From: Gnetum montanum | Lineage: Eukaryota > Streptophyta > Gnetopsida > Gnetales > Gnetaceae | Length of the DNA stretch: 64,000 bases | Reading direction: 5' to 3' | NCBI GenBank assembly: GCA_015680685.1 | Contig: MNCI01007658.1 | Span: forward strand, 80,502-144,501 | Part shown: positions 56,101 through 64,000 of the stretch, in pieces | How positions within the stretch are numbered: the stretch's first letter is position 1 | How the letters are laid out: every line of letters starts with the position of its first letter | Notes under the pieces: model-generated | Told to the model about the DNA's origin: nothing | Databases searched by the model: none | What the model saw: the letters and a program-made list of their open reading frames with translations, nothing else | Program-made: the position numbers and the translations under genes

Positions 56101-58255
56101 AACCAAGTAAATATATTAAAAAGAAAATCTAAATAATGAAGAATCTTTATAACAAAAACATTACCAAAACTTTCTAGGCTCCTATCTAATGTGTAAGCAA
56201 AATATTCTTACTGCTCCTAATAAGATAATAAAAATCCAATTAAACCAATCTTTAAAATTCTTTCATGTTATCACCCAAATAAGATACAGTGATGTACAAA
56301 AAGAAGCTATGATAAACTAAAAATTCATGATTTCTTTTGCTTATAAATTACATTCTTATGTTGTAGAGTGTGGTGAATAAATTACACAGGAGATCATGGA
56401 TTATGTGAAATAACATTGCTAGGACCATAGTGTTTAGAATATGCGACATTGAGCAAAACACTAAAAAACAATTACTTGAATTAATAAAGAAGCAATAGTA
56501 CAGTATCAATTCATGAATAAAAAATATTAAATTCTCAATTCTCAAGTTTCTATGATATGATGATCTTTAATAATCCCCCTTAATCATCTAGTTATCATCA
56601 CTTTAATTTTGCTTTAATCCATGTTAGTTTTTCTTTAGTTTGGTGGTTGAAGCAACTTCTGACAAATGGCTATGACCTACTACAAGTCACATGAGATCAC
56701 AAGTCCATGTATAAGACATAAGTAGCATTAAATGAGTAACTACTACTAGCTACTATGAGTAGTATTTATTCCAAATGAGTCTTCAATAGTCTAGATGGAT
56801 TGTTGGTCGTATGATCTTGAATTGATAAATGTGGTCTTCTAGAAATATATACATTGTAATTTGATGCAAGTCACACCTAGTCATCTCTTCTAGTTTGTCG
56901 TCAATTCTTGTATCTCATGGGTGATTTCAAGACACATCACTTCTTATTCAACATAGGATTGTGTACTATGAGCCATTGTAGGTCATAGAAGTTCACAATT
57001 TCAATTTCAACTAAGTTTCAGGCATATTCCACTTGCAAGTTCACTTAGAAAAGCTACATATCATTCCTTTGGTACTTTGGTTCTCTCCTATTATCTTTCT
57101 AGCCTATGAGAAGAGATTCTATGGCTAAAAAGTATAAATAAAGCTTCTTGGATTGCCAATTGGGGGTGGGTGCAACTTGCATGAAGTTGCATCTTCCTAC
57201 CAAAATCACAAAAATCATTAAAAATCAATAATATTTAAGTATTAATTTACGACCTAACCATTGATAATGAAACTTAAAAACCAATTCATGAAAAGAAATA
57301 AAAATTAAAATTAAGTGGAGTAATATATGGAATAAAGCATGGTAATGTGATACAAAAAAGTGAAGCTTAGGAAGAAGCATGATGTTGATAGATTAATGAA
57401 AGAGGATGTGAGAAAGTACATGGGCAAAATAGAAGAGTATGTGAATAAATAAGATACACAAAAACAAGAGTGTACAAAGAATATGTGAAGATCTAAATCA
57501 TAACAAAAAAGTTTAGAACCATGTGGAAACAATCATGAAGTAATGTGTGAATCAAGTCCATTTGATAACGAAATTCAACAATAAGATTAATTGAAACATC
57601 ATCTTGTTAGTTATACAAATGATGGAATAACCATCACTTAAGAAAATTGATGAACATAAGTTATTCTATGAAGGAATATGAAACAAAAAATCAAACTTGC
57701 AAACTAAAGATAGAAACCATGCAATAAATAAAAGTCTAGGATGAAGAACATTTAACCAAAATAGTGGTAGATGAGGATGCCAAAGCCAAATAAAATAGAT
57801 GAACCATATAATTATCCATACTTGGAAAAAATTGCCATGAGAAGAGTACACTCCTAATTGGACGAGTTAAAAAAGCATGAGAGTTTTTTAGGAGGAGGAA
57901 TGAAGAAGGAATTGATCAAAGGAATTAAGTCATAGAGTTCTTAGAGGAAGAACCAAGACAAGAGTAACAAAAACCATGAAAAGATCATATATAATTGTAC
58001 AAAAGGATATAACAATGATGAAGCTTACTAAAAAAAAATGGAAGAATTAAGAATGGAAATAACAATTTCAATAAAAAGAATAGCCAAGATTCATTTATAT
58101 ATATAATGAATGAAACCACTATATAAAAATTATAAAAATATTGTTATGTTTATATTAGGGACATGTCAAAACCCAAATTTTTTTTTAACAATATTTACCC
58201 CAAAGACACGTAGTCCAATCAGAACTTTATAACTTATCTATGTTTACTAGAATTG
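56101..58255. other. AT-rich DNA, nothing recognised
   Basis: No gene, LTR ends or domain motif recognised; scattered frames of 60-75 codons have no features. Confidence 0.45.
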
Positions 58256-58520
58256 AATCATAACTTAAAGCTTCCAAATCAAGAGTTTTCCCACAAGGAT
58301 AACATCTCATTGTATTTTAATTGAAATTGAATTTTTACTTGCATACACTGAGATCCCATTGAGACCCCTTGGATATATTAGAATAGTTTTAGAATTTCTT
58401 TTATAGAAATTTTTTAACCCATAACATAGTGCTACTCATTGGAATCGAACCTATAACCTAGGGTTACCAAGCTAGGACTGTTACCACTAACCTAACACCT
58501 CATTGTTAGCTTAGTATTCT
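58256..58520 (-). repeat. tRNA-derived SINE
   Basis: On minus it carries an A-box-like ggttagtggtaac and, 40 bases later, a perfect polymerase III B-box GGTTCGATTCC (58451-58441). A non-tRNA body follows, shared with 19690-19890. Orientation and box spacing fit plant SINEs. Confidence 0.55.
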
Positions 58521-60068
58521 ATCATATTTAATACTTTATAAATAATCCAATAATGAAATAAATTTTTAATAGAGAAGTAATAAAGATATAAAAATTAAAA
58601 TTCAAAATTAAGAAGTTACTAAATGTAAGAAATTTAGATACTTACAATCTTTTGTTCAAATTGACACTGAGATTAACAAAGTTAAACCAAGATAATTGAA
58701 ATTGACAAAAAACTAGTAATGTATTTTATGATAAATTACAAACCTGAAATTTTTATAATAAAAAATCTCTGCTAAATTGAAGGAAAAGTTCTATAAAACG
58801 ACTATCATCTGATCCTTTATGATGTGGAATGTGTAACCTATCAAAAGTACAAGACTCAATGCATCTATGGGGAAAAGATATAAATGCTAAAGTATACACT
58901 GGATATAGCTCGAAAAATACTATCCCTAACTTTTCTATCATATAAATTTGGGGAGTAGTAAGCATGGAGATTAATCAAAGTCAATAGATCAAAAAATGCA
59001 GTTGCGACTTAATTAAATGACAGGGAAAACGAGGAACAGTATTCTTTAAATAGACTAATAATAATCAACGGCATTGAAATTTCTAAAACTGTTATTTTTA
59101 ATGAATGAAAAATCAATAATTTAGAATGACAAAAAGAAATAATTCATATAGCAAGGCACAAATTTGAGCATCCATTACTTTCCTTGTATAATTTCTCTCT
59201 GCACTCCATGTTAATTCACGTGGATCGCAAGCTGAGTAATATAACGAAGACGTTTCACCAACTTGTAAACCAGTGGACTTGTAGAGTGTGTTAATCGGCA
59301 TGGACATTAGGTTGTTTAATGCATCGGACCCGTGTCTCAAACCATGACTTTTAGATTGATGATTAGTTAGGCCGAACAGTTTGGTATCAAAGCTGTAGTT
59401 ATGCATTTGAATCTATGTGTATGCATGCTTTTGTAGGCTTGTGTCTATACCTAACATGTAAGTGAAGGAGGAGGGAGAGATTGTTGGGTGATTTTTGTGC
59501 AGGTTGAGTGGGAGACCTATGATTCAAACCAGGTTATAGCTTTTGGCTTGATGGTTACCTGAGATCCATCAGGATCACATTGAATATGCTGGCTTCAATA
59601 GTTCCTACAAACAATCTGAATGCGTCCGCTTAACCTGCAACAACATTATTTTCTTTTGCTTTTCATTTATACTAGAAATTCTGAATCCTCCAATGCTAGC
59701 CCTGCAATACAAGGAAATCACAGCTTCCAGTCCACGCAGCTTAATCAGGATCATCTACTACCAGTAATTCACCATCCATACCAAACTTTCTCTCGTGACA
59801 GTTTTAATCAAGAAGTTCGTTGGCAGTGATTTTCAACATGATCCTGGTAGATATCCACCAAAAATTTTACTGCTGTCAAATTGATATTGAGGCTAATTCG
59901 CTTTATTCAGTAATAATTTTTGTGGGCTGTTGGCTGAGTTTAGAATATTGGAATGCCCTCTTTCCAGAATTTCTATAAATTTAGCTGTGGCTGTGGTGAT
60001 GTTGCATGTATGATCAGTATTGCATGGTGGTTTCTGATTAGAAATCTCAGGTTAGGCTGCAATTAATC
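58521..60068. other. Upstream region of the lipase gene
   Basis: No recognised gene. A 69-codon frame (59620-59829) and a 97-codon minus frame (59113-59406) have no motif. The promoter and 5' UTR of the lipase should lie in the last few hundred bases, but no convincing TATA box was identified. Confidence 0.4.
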
Positions 60069-63000
60069 ATGTCGAAGTCTAAGAGCCGTGAGTATGCGAT
60101 AATACACCCACACAAGCTGAGCTTGAGGAAGCTCGGGCAAGGTTTGCGGGATCGTTCAAAGCTGAATTTCCATGCGTTCACTGAATCGTCAGCAGCAGAA
60201 TCTGGAGCAAAGCCATATGGAGAGAACTGGAGGGTGCTTTTGAGCTTGTTTCTACTCAGGATTCTGCATCTGGCTAAGCACCCTCTCAAGATTTTCGGTA
60301 ATGTCCTTGAGTGGATCTTGAATTTCATCCATCTTAATGGTGGTCCTATCAAAAGCACGTTCAGACTCTTCACAGGTATGACAAGTATAATTCTGAATCA
60401 ATACATTTTCTGAGAGATATGCCGTATTGTTAGTTTTAACGATATGTATTCATAAAAGCTGTTATAAATGTTCTCGGTATAATTTCCATTTGAGAGAAGA
60501 AAACTTGGTTAGTGATTTTTAGTTGTTAGTCTCTGAAGACCTGAACGTGGCTGGGATCGAATTTCTGTTCTACTTATATTTCCCGAGTCATATGTTCTAC
60601 TTATAGGTATGTCGTTGAATATATGTGGTGACTCCTGGGTTCATCTGGGTTTTCTGTTCAAGTTTTAAAAAAGTATCTTATTGCTTATATAACTTGGGAA
60701 CTTATACTTAATAAAACTTTAGAATTTAAGGTTGAAACACTTGTGCCTCTCTCATAGGAAGGCATAGCTCGCTAGCTCAGTGGTTGAGACATTTATCTTT
60801 CACCGCGGGAGAAAGAGGTTTTAGCTTTCATTCCTTTCTTTCTGGTCTACAAATGTATCAACAATGAAGGTGTAGACTTCTGTTTTTTTTTTTTTTTTTT
60901 GGGAGCGTTGTGATACAAGCCCGAGTTCCTCTGTTCTTTTCTCCTAAATATATATATCACCTTATCGTAAAATTTTGAAGAATACAGAGAACAAATAAAT
61001 AAATGAGGATATCATCTTTGCATTGTCGTTGAAATTTTGAAATTTAAGAATTTACAAATAGATTTATTCTGTCGGAACTTGCATGTGATTGTGTTTCTGG
61101 GTCATGGCTTCCAGGAAGGCTAGAGTTACCTAAAAAAGGAACAGAGAGATACATTAGCTTGATCGGGTTGCTGGAGCGGAGAACTAATTTGTATGCTAGA
61201 GAAGCAAAAGTTGCCAGTTCGCATAAAATGGAGAGTCTGCCAACCGATCCAGGAGACAAAATTTACATTGATCTAACTGCCATGTGCTCAGGGGTTGTTT
61301 ATGAAAATGAGAATGTGATCAAAAACAGAGTCACTGATATTTGGAAGGTATGCCATTAGGAAAAATTATAAAACACATTACAATACTATAAAATCATAGA
61401 AGGAATAATGTATATGAACATGATATTGGGATACTTTATTGATCTCCATAACTTCTGCTGCAGATGCACTTTGTGAAGTTCTATAACTTGTGGAACGGTA
61501 TGAAGCCTCCTGCTGTTTTCTTTCGTCTTCATGTCTTTACAAATAGTTTAGGCTATTTTCTTTTACTTATTAAACAATAACATACTACATTATCAACCAA
61601 GATTGCAGTAAACCAAAACGCCAATTTGAATAAACAGTGCCATCAAACTTTTCTCTCTTCTGCAAAAAACTCTGTTTTTCTGTTTCTACTTCATTTGTAA
61701 GTTTATTACACTGTACTACCGTTTTAAAGAGTTTAAAATTGTTTATGATTAAATTGGCTAACTTTTACGCTGTACTGATGTACTCTTGAAAATGTATTTA
61801 CTTCTTTTCCTATCCAAGTAGCTGACTAAAAAGTTGAGAATCATTACCTAAAACACTCCTTTCAACTACCTCTCAGTTAACACTAAGTTTCCAATGCCTT
61901 AGAGTTTTTTTTATGCTGATCTCTCCGCTTCCGTAGTTGTGACTTTCTGCTGAACAGCCCATTTATATATATTCCAGTGTCCCATCACATTGGCACCTAG
62001 AACAGTGACAAACAAAATCCCAAATTTTCCATTCTGTCTAAGGTTCTTTATTTGTTCAAGGCTCTTTAATGATTAATTAAACAGGGTTTGATGGATGTGG
62101 TTTGTTACGTAATTTCTGGGAGCTTGTAATCTCAGTTGATATTGAGTTTACGATTCGTGAATCCAGATACATTACACCTTTAAGGTTGAGTCTACAAATA
62201 ATAAAATTGTAAATAATAGAAACAAGGTATGTGTGGTGAGTCAGACAAGAAAGCAATGCTTAAAATCACCAAGAACTAACTAATCTTTTTAATATAAGAA
62301 GCAGATTGGGCCTTAATCATTATATCGTATTATTATGCCCAACTTCTTAATAAAATCCATGATACAGAGCACTTAACTTCATATGTTTGATATTTTGTGT
62401 TCGAAAGTGGACAGTAGTAAACCTTATCCCAGAACTTCCAAAAGTTTAAAATCCAAACCAATTGGGTTTTGTGATGGCAGATCGATTTAGAGAAAACACA
62501 ACACAGGCATTCATATGCACCGACAAAGAAGAAGATGCCAACCTCATAATCTTAACTTTCAGAGGCACAGAGCCCTTTGATGCAGATGATTGGTCCACAG
62601 ATGCAGATATGTCATGGTACGCAATCCCCTCCGTCGGAAAGGTTCATGTGGGATTCATGGAGGGTTTAGGAATTGCAAACAGATTTGAGGCACAGGTCAT
62701 GAGCAAACTAGAGATGGATTCCAGCCACTTGGACAAACCCCTGGCATACCATACACTAGTGCAGGAATTGAAAAAACTGATGAGCATCCACAAGAAAGCC
62801 AAAATTATTGTAACAGGGCACAGTCTGGGAGGAGCCCTAGCAATCCTGTTTGCAGCAGTTCTGGTCCTGAGAAATGAGGACGAAATCCTGAAAAAGGTGC
62901 AGGGCGTGTACACATTCGGGCAGCCAAGAGTTGGGGATGAAGATTTTGGTAACTATGTGAATTCAAGGCTGAACTATCCAGTCCCAAAATACTACAGAAT

Positions 63001-63574
63001 CGTTTACTGCAATGACATAGTTCCCAGAGTCCCCTTTGATGATTTTGTTTTTCTATTCAAGCATTTTGGGACGTGTCTCTACTTCGACAGCTGCTTTCGC
63101 CAGCACGTAAGAATTCCCACCATTACCAATTTCTTCGCTCATGCTCATTCTATTTTTGGGTTTTCAATTTTACTTTACCTTAGTCCTTAGATCATGCTTT
63201 TTTGTATTGATTTGATCGTTCAATTAGTTTCAACCATACAAATCTTTTTGTTTATCTATGTTTGATATCCAAATCATACTGAAATGTTGAGATTCATAGT
63301 AATTTTTGTTGGGTATTGGTTGCAGAACCTGCCTGAGGCACCCAACAAAAACTTCTCGGTGTTCTACTTCTTCCTGAATCGGTTCAATGCTCTGTGGGAA
63401 GCTATACACTGTTTCCTTCTGCCATTCTACAAGGGTAGGAATTACAGAGAAACTTGGCTGTTCACGATTTCTAGGTTCACGTTTGGTTTTCTGGTACCTG
63501 GGGTGGTTTCTCACACCCTTGTCAACTATGTGCACTCTGCCAGACTGGGACCTACTCCTCTCCACCTTCCTTGA
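60069..63574 (+). CDS. OBL1-like: OBL1-like class 3 triacylglycerol lipase, five exons
   Basis: Exons 60069-60375, 61115-61347, 61464-61497, 62481-63106 and 63326-63574 join in phase to 482 codons with no stop. All introns are GT-AG (739, 116, 983 and 219 bp). The ATG at 60069 is the first after an in-frame TAG. The product belongs to the alpha/beta-hydrolase lipase class 3 family (acyl-ester hydrolysis) and resembles plant oil-body lipases. Residues about 56-93 are hydrophobic (LLSLFLLRILHLAKHPLKIF) and fit the N-terminal membrane/oil-body segment. FRGTEPFDADDW precedes the core; the nucleophile elbow is GHSLGG (Ser306), with Asp370 in YCNDIVP and His463 in VVSHTLVNYV as the likely triad. 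OBL1 of Arabidopsis is about 518 aa. Placement in lipid mobilisation or pollen/seed oil bodies is inferred from the family. Confidence 0.92.
60764..60960 (+). repeat. tRNA-like SINE remnant in lipase intron 1
   Basis: ctagctcagtggttgagac (60771-60789) is a near-perfect polymerase III A-box. A decayed B-box region (aggttttagctttcattcc) follows about 45 bases later and a T18 run ends near 60900. It lies wholly in intron 1 on the gene's strand. A tRNA gene is excluded because the acceptor stem does not pair and the T-loop is mutated. Confidence 0.5.
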
Positions 63575-63642
63575 GAGGATTTGCACATCAGCTTAGCATG
63601 GCTTCTTAGGAATCCTTTTTGCTTTAGTTGCATGGCATTTAT

Positions 63643-63648
63643 AATAAA
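63643..63648 (+). terminator. Polyadenylation signal AATAAA (first)
   Basis: AATAAA 69 bases after the lipase stop codon. Confidence 0.6.
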
Positions 63649-63679
63649 ATCAATGCTTTTTGACTGTTTGTTTGAAAGA

Positions 63680-63685
63680 AATAAA
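63680..63685 (+). terminator. Polyadenylation signal AATAAA (second)
   Basis: Second AATAAA, 106 bases after the stop; either could set the 3' end. Confidence 0.5.
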
Positions 63686-63689
63686 GGTT

Positions 63690-64000
63690 GCTGTTGTATT
63701 GGTACGATCCTCATACAACAGCCACAACACAGGTAACCACCGATCAATTAAGTATTGCATAGAACGTTCTGTGTCAGTATGTGTTGCATGATGTGTGTCC
63801 GATTACTTTTTCAGAATTTTGGTGAGATACTGTGTATGCAAAAGAATTTAACAGCCTTTGGGCTGTAGTTTTTAATTTTAATAGTGTTTATGATATGAAA
63901 AATAAAATGATTGTTTAATCTTATGCATTTTAGAAGTCGTATATAGATATGTAAGTTTAAAATTAAAATTAAAAATAGATTTAAAATATAAATAAAATTT
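63690..64000. other. Right edge, downstream of lipase
   Basis: No gene recognised; becomes A/T-rich towards the end. Confidence 0.4.

Noticed and set aside
60764-60840. A tRNA gene in lipase intron 1
   Set aside because: Only the A-box is good; the T-loop is mutated and no acceptor stem is visible, so a SINE remnant is more likely.
62462-62480. ATG at 62462 as start of a separate 242-aa lipase
   Set aside because: The bases 62462-62480 are intronic, ending in the acceptor ggcag. Upstream exons join in phase and supply the family's N-terminal part.
1-64000. CRISPR arrays, bacterial operons or riboswitches
   Set aside because: No regular short repeats with unique spacers were seen, and the eukaryotic gene structure and retroelements rule out a prokaryotic context.

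Overview
The window looks like intergenic DNA from a seed plant with a large, repeat-packed genome, and a gymnosperm is my best guess. The evidence is a plant gene with GT-AG introns at the right edge, plant Ty3/gypsy lineages (Tat-like and Athila-like), RTE and other LINEs, tRNA-derived SINEs, a TTTAGGG telomere-like motif, and old retroelements decayed mainly by C-to-T change. Almost everything except the last 4 kb is mobile-element sequence.

Layout. (1) 1-18723: an Athila-like gypsy element on + (element A): gag and protease remnants, a conserved non-coding block, a second ORF in the env position, a polypurine tract and the 3' LTR ending at 18723. It is split at about 3371/12750 by element B. 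(2) 3372-12749: element B on the minus strand, with LTR copies at 3372-4150 and 12069-12749, its own 3' ORF (7245 down to about 4300), the conserved non-coding block and a five-copy tandem repeat array carrying telomere-like motifs. (3) 19400-20180: RTE-type LINE fragment holding a SINE. (4) 20960-27112: element D, same family as A, with TGATGAG/CTCATCA ends and an ACTAT target-site duplication; it keeps gag but no polymerase and contains a 364-base assembly gap. (5) 27979-48520: a giant (20.5 kb) Tat/Ogre-like element T with 1.64-1.66 kb LTRs, gag, protease, RT, two RNase H domains and integrase. Between protease and RT it carries an oppositely oriented, intron-containing gene of about 4.4 kb with an FCP1/HAD-like segment. 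Its integrase end is duplicated around a truncated LTR. (6) 48521-60068: AT-rich DNA with an RTE endonuclease fragment, a minus-strand Athila-like gag, a minus-strand LINE interrupted by a 570-bp solo LTR with perfect 5-bp duplications, and SINE remnants. (7) 60069-63574: an apparently intact five-exon lipase gene (482 aa, OBL1-like class 3 triacylglycerol lipase), followed by AATAAA signals.

The host gene is the only obviously functional coding unit. Every retroelement ORF is interrupted, mostly by TAG where the family has CAG. The most unusual structure is the antisense spliced gene in element T: five exons on the minus strand use good splice sites and three successive junctions keep compatible reading phases, and its introns share sequence words with the element's own LTRs. 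All identifications come from reading translations and comparing repeats by eye; no database search was possible.
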